Below, piece after piece: positions 22,300 to 33,685 of a stretch of 38,375 nucleotides of DNA. Origin of the DNA: Plakobranchus ocellatus (lineage: Eukaryota > Mollusca > Gastropoda > Plakobranchidae); the NCBI GenBank assembly GCA_019648995.1, contig BLXT01005793.1, forward strand, positions 414,170-452,544, written 5' to 3'. Numbering within the stretch: the first letter of the stretch is position 1; every line of letters begins with the position of its first letter. The notes beneath the pieces were generated by a model. That model did not search any database, had not been told where the DNA came from, and saw only the letters and a list, made by a program, of their open reading frames with translations. The position numbers were made by a program, and so were the translations under genes.

Positions 22300-22560
22300 C
22301 GTGGCCGCAATTGCCAATGGTTAACTCGGAAATGGGATCTTCCACAACTAATGCCTCTAGAACATCTGTAATGAATGGTGTCTCAGCATGAATTCTGACT
22401 ACCGGTAAATCTTTAACACAACCATCAAATAACTTACATTGAGTGGATATGACAAATAGTCCGGGTCGGTTATTTTACTTTTAGATATGGCATGTACATT
22501 GTGTCACGCAAGTAACTGCCTACTCTGCCGTTTATTTTAGATCGCGTTATTGCTAAACTA
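22300..22560 (-). pseudogene. pol: Retropepsin-like aspartic protease relic
   Basis: On the minus strand RDT (near 22501-22509) marks the DTG active-site position, where the third residue is disrupted by an indel. Downstream come CKLFDGCVKDLPVVRIHAET, PFITDVLEALVVEDPISELT and IGN, the second half of the protease ending in the hydrophobic I/L-x-I-G-N strand typical of this element group. The frame shifts between the two halves. It would have cut the Gag-Pol polyprotein. A badly decayed zinc-knuckle candidate with one His retained lies upstream near 22700-22730. Confidence 0.65.
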
Positions 22561-22899
22561 GTAGTTACGTACGGATTGTTGCTTGAAGCATTTGTATAGG
22601 TCTGAGATGGATTATAAAATCTAGAAGACTATTAAAGTCTGAATCATTTTTACGCCAAAGCGAAACATCAGTGCGTCTTGGTGTTTAGTTGCATGATCTC
22701 TAATGGTGATCTTGTGTCGCACTTATATTTTTATCGCTCTTTATTGTGGGTGCAATGATAGTCTGGACGTTCCCTTCGTGGTACAATGGTCTGTATCAGT
22801 ACCGGTCCTGATAGTTTTGCGGCAAGTTGAATCTTTCCACACTTCTAGCTCTTTTCTTGCACCTTCCATTTTTATCAGTTTAAATGCACAACTTTCCTG

Positions 22900-24177
22900 C
22901 GTTAAATATTTTGCCTAATTGAGTGTCGGGATGAGCATCACAATAGTTATTGACTATCGTTTTGACTGCTTGAACATCGTTTGGTTTGCGTTCTTTCACG
23001 AACGTCGGTATTTCCTCATTTAAAGAGTCATGAATCTATTCTCCTAACATAAAGACTTGGAGTTGGTCAAACGTTTTCTCTTTACAATTGTCTAGTTCCA
23101 GCCATGAATCCAAAAGCAGCTCTAGCCTCGTGACAAACTCGTTTATGTTTTGTGATTCCAACGGAATAGCTCGTCTAAATGATCTGTAATATTCCTGCGC
23201 TGTGTATTTATATTTTCTTAATGATTCATAGTTTAGTTCCTCTGGACTAAGCGCAGGCAAAGTTTTAAAGCGACTCCGGTAATTAAATTTGATAACGCAA
23301 TAAGTTTCTTTTGATCATTCCATCGTATGTTTTGAAGTGCACCTGCAAACGGAATATGTAGCTATCAAAAGTGTTGCCTGTCTTTGGCGAAAAGAAGGAA
23401 TCCTCGGCAACTTGGCGAACTCGTCGCTATTAGGATCCTGGTTAGTACTTAGACCATTAATTTTATTTGTATTCTCATTTGTGAATGTCATAATTTTTTC
23501 TTTATGCTTATTTTTTTTAGTTTTAACTGTTTTCATTTTAATTGTTCTACCTCTAGTTCAAGGGCTAACTTCTTTTCTTCTCATGCATAAGCTCTCAACC
23601 TCTCCTTTTCTTCTCATTCATGACCTAACTTTTTTTGTTCTAATTCATGAGCTCTCAACTTATCCTTTTCTTCTAATTCATGAGCTAACTTTTTTTGTTC
23701 TAATTCATGAGCTCTCAACAACTTATCCTTTTCTTCTAATTCATGAGCTAACTTTTTTGTTCTAATTCATGAGCTCTCAACCTCTCCTTTTCTTCTAATT
23801 CATGAGCTAACTTTTTTTGTTCTAATTCATGAACTCTCAACCTCTCCTTTTCTTTTAATTCATGAGCTAACTTTTTTTGTTCTAATTCATGAGCTCTCAA
23901 CTTATCCTTTTCTTCTAATTCATGAGCTAACTTTTTTTGTTCTAATTCATGAGCTCTCAACAACTTATCCTTTTCTTCTAATTCATGAGCTAACTTTTTT
24001 GTTCTAATTCATGAGCTCTCAACAACTTATCCTTTTCTTCTAACTCTTTTTGCCTTTCTCTTTCTATAGCTCTTTCTTTCCTGTCCTGCTGTTACTGTAC
24101 ATAGCTAATCAATTTATCGTCGGTCAGCCTTTTTTTCCCAGGGCCGAAGAATAATTGAACTCAGCATCTTCATCCAT
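22900..24177 (-). pseudogene. gag: Gag relic with charged N-terminal repeat array
   Basis: The likely start codon is at 24177-24175 and gives MDEDAEFNYSSALGKK, followed after a frameshift by LTDDKLISYVQ. A charged segment QQDRKERAIERERQKELEEK leads into about eight repeats of HELEQKKLAHELEEK type. Further on are FAKLPRIPSFRQRQAT, then in another frame LPALSPEELNYESLRKYKYT, FRRAIPLESQNINEFVTRLE and LELDNCKEKTFDQLQVFMLG. These are the capsid region and following part of gypsy Gag (L-S-P-E, F-R-x-x, N-x-x-E-F-V-x-R-L-E, W-x-E-L). The start choice rests on the in-frame ATG just upstream of the charged region. Several frameshifts and a stop break it. Confidence 0.75.
23568..24052 (-). repeat. 60-bp coding tandem repeat in gag, about eight units
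   Basis: Unit lengths are 60, 60, 63, 59, 60, 60, 63 and about 59 bp from low to high coordinate. On the minus strand each unit encodes about 20 residues of type HELEEKDKLRAHELEQKKLA, a strongly charged sequence likely to form a coiled coil. The 63-bp units carry one extra codon (CAACAACTT instead of CAACTT on the plus strand). The 59-bp units (near 23751-23809 and 23994-24052) have a T run one base shorter, and that alone breaks the frame. Confidence 0.9.
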
Positions 24178-24179
24178 AG

Positions 24180-26345
24180 TGAATACAGTATGCTATTTGT
24201 CAAGTAAGAGGTGCGAATTGGCAACAATCTAGCGTCACTAGATGTATGTATACTATGTTGAATTTTCAGTTGAAGTAACAGCAACAGCAACAACAATATT
24301 ACATCTCTGACAATTGAAAAAAAAAAGGATAGACTAAGGATAGACATAGATAGTACATAGGAATTGGAAAAAAATGTAAAGAAGATGAACAATGCTACGC
24401 ACAGATTAACTCGAAAACATATTTACTAGACAGAAAAACAAAGAAGCAAGAAATAAGAAAAATAATACAAACGAAAGACACGATGCTCAACGGAAACAAG
24501 TAAATGTGGATTGGCAAGGTTTGTATAAGATAGTAAGAAAGAACATGAAGAAGACTCGATCAGTCACACGAACAAATATGTACACCAAAGTAAATAAGTG
24601 AATAAAAATCACCAGCGCTCTAACAAATACCAGATAATTACGACAACAAAAGAACATCTATGGTAATTTAAAAAGTACTATCACGACTACTTCATTTAGA
24701 GCTGATAATATCATAAAGTTCAGAAAATTCAAATCTCTACTCTTGTGGTAATTTCAATGAAATTGAACCAGGAGGAATGAAAATGTTTACACTTAAGGCT
24801 GAGATATATTTTTTTAACTTATTTTTTATACGAGTCCTTAAGTTTACTGTAAAGAAAGCTACACACGTTGTAAAAAGAATGAACACTCAGTATTATGATT
24901 CTACCAGGTACAGTAACTGACTGTACTTTCTTTCTTTTCGTTCTAATTTTACAAATCTATACCTTGGTAAAAATTATGGAAAGAACGTAAATAGAAAATT
25001 TGTGACATGACATACATTCTATGGTCTCCTATTGCAAAGATGGTTGAATAATAAAATAATGACTCAAATTAAAATTCAATAATCACACAATCTAGGCTAA
25101 GTGTATGAAGGATGATAACGAAAATAATACACACGCTGTAGTTTGTCCAATGAGATAAGTCTATGGGTGATGATGATGAACCATCGTGGCGAGGCTGTCA
25201 AGATCGCAAAGTAGTTACTGTAACTGCCCTGACACTGGTGAGCAGCTTGATGGAGAAAAGTCTGATGATATGAAAGGTGACAGCTGGAACACAGGAGCAA
25301 ACGTTGGTCAAATTCTAGGTGCAGTAATTGTGGCAGTGGGTTGAAACTCCAAAGACAATATTTATCTTGTCGGCTTTTTCAGACTAATGAACGAGTAAAC
25401 AGGGACAATATTATAGAGCCGAACAATGGAGAGATGAAAAATGGAGCTTACTGGTCAGATGTGCGTTTTATAAGAGCGTAGATATGGGTAAATTTTGTAT
25501 TTTAATCGAGAGGCCGTTAGTTTCTTGATATTAATCCGGCCCCCCCTTCCCCCTGTTACGGTATGGGGATATAGAGAACGACGTGGATTTAGAAGCAAAC
25601 AACTGTTGTAATCTTTTGGGCCGAGCCTAATTTATTATGCACATATAGCTATATATAGCATTCACAAACGTTCCTCGTTTAGGTCCACTTCGGACTTAAT
25701 AATAATAGTATAGTCTAGGGATATATTTCTTGTAAATATTTTTTTTTTAGTCCACTCCCGGACTCTTCTTTAGACGTCGTTTTGATTTCAGTCCGATCCC
25801 AGACTGCCCTTAGAGGTTTTTTTATTTTAAAGAATAAAATGAAGACAATTTTAGCCAACTGACAATTTATAAAACTTAACAATTATCAACAATTACGAAT
25901 AATTTCGTACAAAAACAAAAAAAATTATCTTTTAAAATCACCTCATATCACCATCTTGGATACTTCAGGCCGGGTTCAACAATTAATTTAGAAATAAAAC
26001 GCAACTGATATAAAAAAAAAATCGTGTTTTTTTCACGTCATTAAATGTTTATAAATCTTATATTACAGATTCGTTAATTTAGAGTCTAGCTTTCAATAAT
26101 TTACTTTTTTCTCTTTTGTCCTGTGCTGCGACAATTTGGAAAGCGGTCTTGCATCCACTGGTTTTCTTTGCTTGTATGCGTACTTGGAAGTCTAGCCAAA
26201 AATTTGATTAAAAACTTATATTTTTTAAAGCTTCTTTTATTCAGACATATTATGATTGACATTCACTTTTTTTTTCTTTTTTCTTTTTAGCAAATGATAA
26301 AATTAGTGAGAAAGACATGAATATAAACAAAAACCCTGAGATTGC
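24180..26345. other. No gene seen; three short inverted repeats 25681-25806
   Basis: This is where a 5' UTR and 5' LTR of the gypsy element would be expected, but no copy of the TGTTGGGACTAG end is present. Three small hairpins sharing AGTCC...GGACT-type arms lie at 25681-25697, 25749-25764 and 25789-25806. The rest is AT-rich without content I can name. Confidence 0.5.
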
Positions 26346-26348
26346 CGA

Positions 26349-26446
26349 GAAATGGTGGAGTGGTTATCTATATATGGCGCCCTGGCCTGCCGAAGGGCCA
26401 GAAAGCCTCAAATGACAGTTGACTGGCTATATACAAAAGCTGAAAA
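26349..26446 (+). mobile_element. SINE copy with internal deletion
   Basis: TGGTGGAGTGGTTATC matches the SINE head and TGGCGCCCTGGCCTGCCGAA with GGGCCAGAAAGCCTC and ACTGGCTATATACAAAAGC matches its 3' half. The segment between the A box and the T arm is missing. Confidence 0.7.
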
Positions 26447-26549
26447 CCAAAACAGACTTTTCGGCTCATCCTAGAGTACGCACTCCGATTAAAGTACACA
26501 AAGGACTAGAGTATATTTTTTTCATCTTGTGCCAAAAAGGGGCCAGTCG

Positions 26550-26665
26550 GTGGTACAGCGGATAGCGAACCCGTCCTGAGGTCTGCAAAGACCTTTCTGT
26601 CCCGGGTTGAAGCGCCCCTCCCCCCCTCTCCAACCGGTTCCCTTGCTTGACACAGGCTATAGATC
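26550..26665 (+). mobile_element. SINE copy, decayed
   Basis: AGTCGGTGGTACAGCGGATAG, then CCTGAGGTCTGCAAAGACCT, TTTCTGT and CCCGGGTTGAAGC follow the order of the full copies. The A box is nearly intact, the B box has an indel, and C-rich sequence replaces the end of the T arm. It lies about 100 bp from another copy in the same orientation. Confidence 0.75.
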
Positions 26666-26757
26666 TGCAGAAAAAAAAAAACAAAAAAAAACCACACACA
26701 CACACACACAAAAAACTTCTTCCCAAAAGTTAATAGTGAATTCCGGCCAAACGACGC

Positions 26758-26891
26758 TCTTTTCAGTTGGGGTTAGTCGATGCTTTTCTCAGTTGGAGTT
26801 AGTAAGATGTAATAAAAAACTAGGAATGATTGTAGCTCTTTGATTTGTAAGATGTAAAAAATTACCAGGAATGATTGTAGCTCTTCGATTT
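26758..26891. repeat. Short tandem duplications, ~27 and 45 bp
   Basis: CAGTTGGGGTTAGT is repeated as CAGTTGGAGTTAGT. 26802-26846 and 26847-26891 are two copies of a 45-bp unit starting GTAAGATGTAA and ending GATTGTAGCTCTTYGATTT. Confidence 0.85.
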
Positions 26892-27053
26892 GAATTTAGA
26901 ATGAATAGAATTTTTTTTATTAAAAATCTGGACAAAAATAGATTTTGTCCACCGAAATTTGGAAAAAAAAATTGTTTTTTAAAGATAAAATGGCTATCAG
27001 TTACTGCAATAAGCCTTTAAATTATTTTTAACAGTATTAAAAATAATATGACC

Positions 27054-27081
<28 letters not shown>
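27054..27081 (+). repeat. Poly-A tract
   Basis: Uninterrupted run of about 28 A with no recognisable retroposon upstream. Confidence 0.95.
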
Positions 27082-27086
<5 letters not shown>

Positions 27087-27243
27087 GTTCCAACACAATT
27101 TATCTTGTGAATTATAAACACAATTTATAACGTTAGAAATTATAATTTCTAGCATTATCCTATGTCTTACTGAAGTAGTTGTTTTAGTTCTTGTCGTTGT
27201 TTTGTTGTTGTTCTCACCTCATTATAATTATTTTTGTTGTTGC

Positions 27244-27321
<78 letters not shown>

Positions 27322-27339
27322 TATCACTAATGTTATTAA

Positions 27340-27405
<66 letters not shown>
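27244..27405. repeat. (TTA)n microsatellite, two blocks
   Basis: Two ATT trinucleotide blocks are separated by CTATTATCACTAATGTT near 27317-27340. The poly-Ile and poly-Leu frames over it are artefacts. Confidence 0.98.
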
Positions 27406-27406
<1 letters not shown>

Positions 27407-27409
27407 GTC

Positions 27410-28084
27410 GTTATTTTATTATTATCATCCAACTCCTCATAATCATTGCAATTATACTGTTTGTAACTCAGACATATAATTTTTTCATTCTTTTTTTTTT
27501 CTGTGCTTTTCCATTTATTTTTTTCCACAGTAAATTTAGTTTTTTCCCCATCCTTTTTTTTTTTTTTGTTTACTCCAGAGCCTACAAACAACGAGAACCT
27601 TGAGGAAGGCAGAATGAGGAAGGCCTTATGTCCGCTATTGTGCTTTAGATTTTGTTTTTGCTTGATTACTTCTCAAGCTTAGCTTTTTCCGTACCGATCC
27701 ATTAGACTTTTCCCGGTCCATAATATTGCCACCATTTTTCTGATAAACCATATCTATACTATTCTTACTTATTGTTCAACACTCTCTTCCATATATTTTA
27801 TATTTATTTTGGAACTAATACTTCATATTCATTTTATGTGTCCTTAGCCATGGCTATTCTTATTTCACTTGTTCATCTAACATCTGATATAAGGTAGCCA
27901 AGATGTTTATATTTTGTAGCATGTTTTGTGTGGTTTCTTCTGTTAGGGGATTGCATTAGGGTTTTGATATTTTAAAGATGAAATGCATTCATTTTTTTTT
28001 TCTCTTTCGCATTCATTAAAATCGAGTCTGTCTTTTTTAAAATCATGTAAAAAGCACACTCTCTCGCGTGAAGGCTTGCGGACT
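27410..28084. other. No gene seen
   Basis: T-rich DNA with poly-T runs. No motif found. Confidence 0.5.
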
Positions 28085-28185
28085 TCGGTGACACAATGGC
28101 TAGTAAACCCGCCATAAGATTTGCAAGGACCCTTCTGTGGCGAACGCGAACCCGCCAACTTGCCTGAAACTTTTTTTTTGTAGTA
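28085..28185 (+). mobile_element. SINE copy, 3' truncated and decayed
   Basis: CGGTGACACAATGGCTAG is a near-intact head and A box. CCGCCATAAGATTTGCA and GGACCCTTCTGTGGCGAA follow in family order. The B box is degraded. Similarity ends near the CCTGAAAC at about 28170, before a T run. Confidence 0.7.
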
Positions 28186-28189
28186 GAAG

Positions 28190-31100
28190 GGTCTTATAGG
28201 CGTAGAACTTAACTCGGAGGCAAGCGGGCACATCGAGATGCTCAGAATTACATTGTTAAACCAATTGTAACCTACATGCCCTTACCCTGAACTATGTGTA
28301 CAACTTTGATGGCTTTAGGAGAATTGGCCCTCACGGTTGGGGTAGAAGCTTGTTATGATCTGGAAATTGTGGATTATGGGTCATTTCTTGCAAATTTCGT
28401 AGCAAAGGTTGGGTCTCATCAAAGGTTTCACTGCATAGAGCATAGTGATTGCTTGACACAAGGTAGCAATTGTAGCCTTGTTGTATGCTAAAAAAATCAA
28501 ACGTACTGATTAGTTTATCGAGCACCAGACTAATATTGAGATATCAAAAGATGACCTTAAAAAGAACAGTCATAAAACCTTGAAAATAGATCTCCAGTTA
28601 TTGTAGTACGGAGTGTCTGACGTGGTATAACATCTACGATATTATCATTCTTTAAAACAAATTTCCAAGCTTGAATGGTCATCCTACACAACCATTACAT
28701 CAAAAACAATTACAGATACTCCCCTGATGGTAGAGGGAAAAAAGATAAAATCGAAGAAATGAACAATTCCCCTTGTACCAAGTCTGTGACGAACAACAGT
28801 CACCATGGCTCTCAATCAAATCTTGTCTTTATATGAATTCAGAAATTCACATTCTGCGCTTTCGATTTCTTGAACAAGATCTCAGGCGATCAAGAAACGT
28901 CAATAATTTCCCACCCCTCTTTTTCTGTCCCTCTCTTTCAGCTAAAATAAATACTGAATGTCTGTTTGCCGACATAATGATTACAAGCCCTTTAGTCATA
29001 TTATGGCTCATGTTATTTTCTATGAATTGTTTATACAAAGTCTTACAAGCTGTCTTTCCCAAAATACTAATCCGTTGGAAAATAAGTATTTCCCATCATT
29101 AAAATCGGTGAATCCATAATTATCCTTAAAATTATAAACTTAATTTGAAAACGATTATTGTGGTACATTAAAGCAAATAATAAAGTTTGTGTCTACGGTA
29201 TCTCTTTCAAAGACCATTTTATATCATTCATTCACTTTAAGTTATATGAATTTCTGTTAAAATCTATACCCAACAAAAAGCTGCCTTAATTCCTGAAATA
29301 CTATTTAAAAATAGAGCAGTCCAAAAACAGGGAGTGGAAATCTCGAACGATGAAAGGCCACCTTTCCAATCTATAGAAGTGGAATTGATCACCTGGTCCA
29401 GTTATCACTTAAGGACAAATATATCATTGTGTTTTTATAAGAACAGATGGCTATTATATAGGCGAGCTTTCTCTGGAATCCATCGATCTTATAGTCGAGC
29501 CCTGTTTTAACTTTGGGGATAACCTTGCTCAAATTTCAATGCAAGTCACGAAATATTTTCCAAACAGTCTGATGTTCTCACATGTTATAGATGACGCGGT
29601 CAACCACTTTTTCCGTAGCATTTAACAATGTCTTTTCCACCCTATAGAAGCACGTCAGCTTAAAAGCTACCTTAAACTCTACAGAGACCTCATGTCAAGG
29701 CAATAAAAAAAAAGAAGGAGGGGCGGGTGTTCTGTTGGAGTAAAAGTTTGCTTTTGCAAAAAAGCTTTTCTTTTCGCCTTTTTTGAAATTCTGAAGGCTG
29801 AATCCTTGAAATTCCACAAATGATGCATGTACCGCTTATTGTGAACTGCAGGCATTGAACATCAGTGGAACGAGTCCTCAGCCATTCTATTAAACATTCA
29901 ATAAATCGATAAATCAATCAATTAATCATTCAGTCTATTTCAAAGGTGTACTATAAATCTGATATCTTTACTGTTGTATTATCCAATGCATCTCAGCTGG
30001 CGTTATTTTGTCACCGTTTTATTTGCTTTATCTTTTTTTTGTTTCGTTCTCTGTTGCTCACCGTCTCTCATTCATTAGCTGACTTTGATTTTAATCTGTT
30101 CCGTCGCCATTTGTTTCTGAATAATGTGATTGTACATTATTCAACATCCTTTTCGATTTTCTCTTTATTTTTGTCTTTCTCTAACTTGTCATCTTTGATG
30201 GTATTTTTTTCTTATTTGCCTTTTCTCTCCTTTTGCTTCTTCGTTTTTCTTTTTTTTTTTTTCCTTTTTCATTCACTTTCATCGGTTGGTTATTTTCACT
30301 TTCTTTTTTTCTTTTCTAAATGAAAGCCATCATGTGTCTCGCTTTCTCTTTTTATTGCATATGTTGGTGCCACGGTATATCCATCACCACTGGAGCTGTC
30401 AGAGGGAAGCCGAGCATCAACAATAGTTTTGTAGGTTTGTCGTTCAGTCTGTAATTTGTCTGCTTCAATAGTCTAGTCTGAAAATCATTGCAGGGCAGAC
30501 TAACTATGAAGACTGAGCTTAATCTCACAAGTTGAGATCTTTTTACCTTCCATACAAAGGTTTATGTTTAGCCACTGCGTAGAATTTAGTATGTCGTAAA
30601 GTCATGTTAAGTACATGTATTTCGTCTATGACGTGGTAAATTTAAAGCAGTAGTTACACATACCACCTTTGCTATTTGGGAGAAGACGCGGGTGACAGGG
30701 TCTCCGTGTATGCTACTGCACTAGTTGCAGTATATATTTGAATGAAACAAGTAAAACATTATCAAAGATCTCAAACTGAATGCGGTATATCAACAAAACT
30801 ACCCTGGATTTTCACAACTAGTGCAATTGTGCAATTCAGAGGGAAGCCGCGCTCAGTTTTGTCGTTTTTTTCATATTTCTTGTCAATTTTTTTTACTGTT
30901 TGTCCTATCTCTGTTTATTTGCATCTTTATGTTTTGCTCTTCCCCGTCATGCACCTTCTTTATTAATACTTTTGCCTTTCTATTTCTCCCACGGTCTCTT
31001 TCTCTTTTTCTGTGTTTAATCATTCAATCAATATACCTCTTTCCTCTGTAGATCTGATTCTCCATTTTTGCGCTGTTCTTGTTCATTTATTACACTTTAC

Positions 31101-31770
31101 CCTATATTTCGTTTATTAAAAAATGCAGTTTTACAAAATCATAACATAAACAGTTCTATCTGTTTGAGAACAGGTTGGCCTCTCGCCATTCGACACCAGG
31201 TTGTTATGTTGTGTTTAGAAGGTACATAGGCTACATCGCTTTCTATCCAGTTTTTGTCTTTAGTTCCGATTATACACAATAGTCTTTGTCTACTTCTCCT
31301 TCTGGTGGTCTTACTTATTTTCACCGCAGACTGCCGGTTTTGAAATGATAGAGGGTGCCTTGTTTGCCAGGAGGTGCGACCCGTATATGGCGGGAAGTAG
31401 ATCCTGAAAGTTGAGGTGATAACAGTGCATGCAAGTTGCTCTCGCTTATCAATACAGCTCTTTAGCCACTCCTTTCTCCCTGAACGGCGCAACAGTGCTG
31501 ACCTCTGCCGGTCGATGGGCTGGTCATTATTTCTCAGGACGGAATTTAGGCCAATCCCAGTAGAGGTCCTGCGCAGCTAGCTAGGAATACAACTCATGGG
31601 TAGCCATGACACAGGACTAGAGTTCTGAGCAATGTTTCTCTTGGCTAGGCTCCGTGGCAAAAAGAAATCGCAGGGGCCCTTCCTTACCCTCATAGAGGCG
31701 AAGTAACCGTCTCCAGAGAGAGATAGTGTTGCTGTCTCTGATGCCAGCAATAGCAATGCAGGCGAGCTTT
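28190..31770. other. No gene seen
   Basis: Long AT-rich stretch. Open frames at 28294-28491, 28773-29102 and 31139-31492 (minus) have no motif I recognise. 29985-30330 is T-rich. A short pair of similar segments, CAGAGGGAAGCCG at 30399-30411 and 30838-30850, each followed within 40 bases by GTTTTGT and TTGTCG, lies about 440 bp apart. 31140-31760 is less AT-rich and may be another old element or the 3' flank of the LINE, but I could not assign it. Confidence 0.4.
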
Positions 31771-31839
31771 GTTGATATATATCTTTCCATGGCTATTTTT
31801 TTTTTACTTATTTCATCAATACATCTACGATCGGATGTT

Positions 31840-32765
31840 ATCAGGTCGCCAAAAATATTTGAATTTCATAACTTGTTTGATCTTTTGGCCTTTGATAACG
31901 AGATTGCATTTAGGATTCGGGAATTTCGTTGAGATGATCATGAACCCGTTTTCTTTCACATTCAAAGACGAGCCCATTCTTTCGCTCTCTAAAAGTTCAG
32001 TGTCTAAAAGTTTTCGAAGCTGTTCATCAGATTTTGCTAATAAACCTGCATCGTTTGCATATCTGAAATATTAAGATTTTCTCTGTTTATTTTTAAGCCT
32101 GAAATGCCATCACGATTCCTTAGATTATTTCACTATATAAGTTAAAAAGATCAGGAGACATGACACATCCCTGAGTCGCGCTTCTTTTGGTGTTCTTGTA
32201 GATACTGTTTGATCACAGTCAAGATTTCTAAGTACTTCGATAGCTTTGGAATGCTAATTTTTTTCGCATACGAAACAAATCTATATATTTTTACTTCGTC
32301 AATGGCCTTGAAATAATCATTGAATCATAAATGGACGTCTTTTTGCATTTCTATACAACTCTCCATAACACTGACAAAGTGAATATTGCGTTTCTAGTCC
32401 CTTTATCAGGCATTAAGCCAAATTGTTTTGCGGATACTCTGGTCTTAAATTCCTGCTCGTTTTCTATGCATCAAAACACGTAACAGGTTTTTTTTTTTTT
32501 TTTTTTTTTTAATAAATTCTTCATTAAACTGTTTCTATAAAGTTACATTCTGTTGCCTTTAGTGTTTAAGGCAATACTATCAAAACAGATTTATAAAGAT
32601 CTTCTGGAATTGTTCCACTGTCGTATTTTGCAAGGGATTTTGTTGACAGGCTTATCCATAGGTTAACAAATGCTGTAATTGTCTATTAGTGTATTATGTG
32701 GTCCTGTAACATTTCCACTTTTCCTTTTCTTCATTGCTGCCTCAACCTCTTTTTTAAGGATTCAT
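31840..32765 (-). pseudogene. LINE reverse transcriptase relic
   Basis: The relic begins LKKEVEAAMKKRKSGNVTG (family K-M-K-N-G-K-A-P-G-x-D). It continues AIFTLSVMESCIEMQKDVHL and FNDYFKAIDEVK, where FxDxxKAFD is the motif with the first catalytic Asp, followed by TQGCVMSPDLFNLYSEII. The YADD box at 32050-32061 reads YAND, so one catalytic Asp is lost. After it come LLAKSDEQLRKLLD, ESERMGSSLNVKENGFMIIS and GQKIKQVMKFKYF. In motif A the first Asp reads as FND with Asp shifted by one. Stops, frameshifts and a poly-A insertion on the coding strand (32488-32510) are present. Confidence 0.85.
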
Positions 32766-33203
32766 GGACGCTCAAGATTATTCATTATTTCAGGTTTTTT
32801 ACACCTATCACCTTTTAAAAGATCTTTAACATATTCTGACAATCCGTTTAGTTTTTCCTTCTTTTCCATTAAAATTGTTTTGCCTTTTGATTTCATGCAG
32901 CCAAGGTTGCTGCATTTGATTTTCTTACCACTGACATTCTTAATTTTAGCGTGCATGAATTTAACGTCTATATTTAGCTTATGCTCCATTTCCTGCCAGT
33001 GTTGATTCTTTTTTTTTTTTTGCTGCATTGCATTTTGATTTTTTTGTTGAGGTCTTTGTACTTGGCTTCTTCAAAATTTTTTTAAGTTGCGCCTTTCTTC
33101 CATCAAAATGAGTATTTATTTCTTTATCCATTTTCTTATGCTCTTTTGTATCCTTTTTGGGAACGTTTTTCTCAGTGACTTCATTCACTTTATTTCTGAC
33201 CAT
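32765..33203 (-). pseudogene. LINE linker region between endonuclease and RT
   Basis: Two overlapping minus-strand frames (33203-32979 and 33028-32762) are rich in Lys and Glu: VNEVTEKNVPKK, HKKMDKEI, then WQEMEHKLNIDVKFMHAKIK and EYVKDLLKG. Position and composition fit the basic spacer of RTE-like proteins. Frame changes fall at A/T homopolymers near 33010-33020 and 33075-33085. Confidence 0.6.
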
Positions 33204-33330
33204 AGTTCTTCTACCTCTTAGATATTATTTATTCTCTCATATTTGATATGCACAGCTACATCAATTTTGTCTCATCAGATTTTAGACTGTCCATTTGGAA
33301 TTTAAGATTAGCCTTTGCCTTTATTAATTA

Positions 33331-33685
33331 CTTAAGTTTTACTTGAAATTTACATGTGAATGGTATATGATCTGAATCACAATCGGCTCCAGGCAATGAT
33401 TCTGATGGTTTGTGGCTTTTTGAAATTGTTACTGAGGGAGAATATAATCTATTTTGTTCCTACATTTATCTCGGGGGCTTTTCTAGTCCACTGTCGTCTA
33501 GGATGGTTTAGATATCAAGTATTTGTGTTTGTAAAACAATTAATTTGGCACCATTCAACTAGCTTGCTGCCACGTTCTTCTACCTTATCATTCACAGCTT
33601 TTGTTTTGAAATCTATTATTGTTATCATGATGTCCTGGGATTTTAGCTATTTTGCCTTTTCTATTGCTTCATAAATCTTTTCAAC
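33331..33685 (-). pseudogene. LINE endonuclease relic (APE-like)
   Basis: The minus strand reads VEKIYEAIEKAK, then KSQDIMITIIDFKTKAVNDK (family I-V-M-G-D-F-N-A-K-V-G), VEERGSKLVEWCQIN, NHPRRQWTRKAPE and, after a frameshift, DYIL-like sequence and PGADCDSDHIPFTCKFQVKL. The final SDH is the conserved catalytic end of APE-type endonucleases and is intact. The D-F-N motif reads DFK and the preceding Gly reads Ile. Two stops and a frameshift are present. The enzyme would nick target DNA to prime reverse transcription. Confidence 0.85.

Larger units (their letters stand above)
21060..24177 (-). mobile_element. Ty3/gypsy retrotransposon with Gag-PR-INT-RNase H order
   Basis: Four retrotransposon modules follow one another on the minus strand: Gag (24177 to ~22900), protease (~22560-22300), integrase ends (~22260-21705) and the RT tail with RNase H (21668-21060). 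In most Ty3/gypsy elements the integrase comes after RNase H. Integrase before RT/RNase H is known from the Gmr1-like group. The integrase catalytic core and nearly all of the reverse transcriptase are missing, so the element is internally deleted. Stops and frameshifts occur in every module. No 5' LTR copy of the 19828-20972 repeat is seen upstream of 24177. Confidence 0.8.

Noticed and set aside
23337-23765. 142-codon plus-strand membrane-like protein
   Set aside because: It is the antisense of the Gag repeat array; the hydrophobic pattern comes from reading the charged repeat backwards.
27191-27591. Poly-Ile and poly-Leu frames on both strands
   Set aside because: Translations of the (TTA)n microsatellite.
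31139-31492. 117-codon minus-strand frame as the LINE C-terminus
   Set aside because: It lies downstream of the RT, but I could not align it to the end of RTE-like proteins and the intervening 300 bp do not match either, so I left it unassigned.
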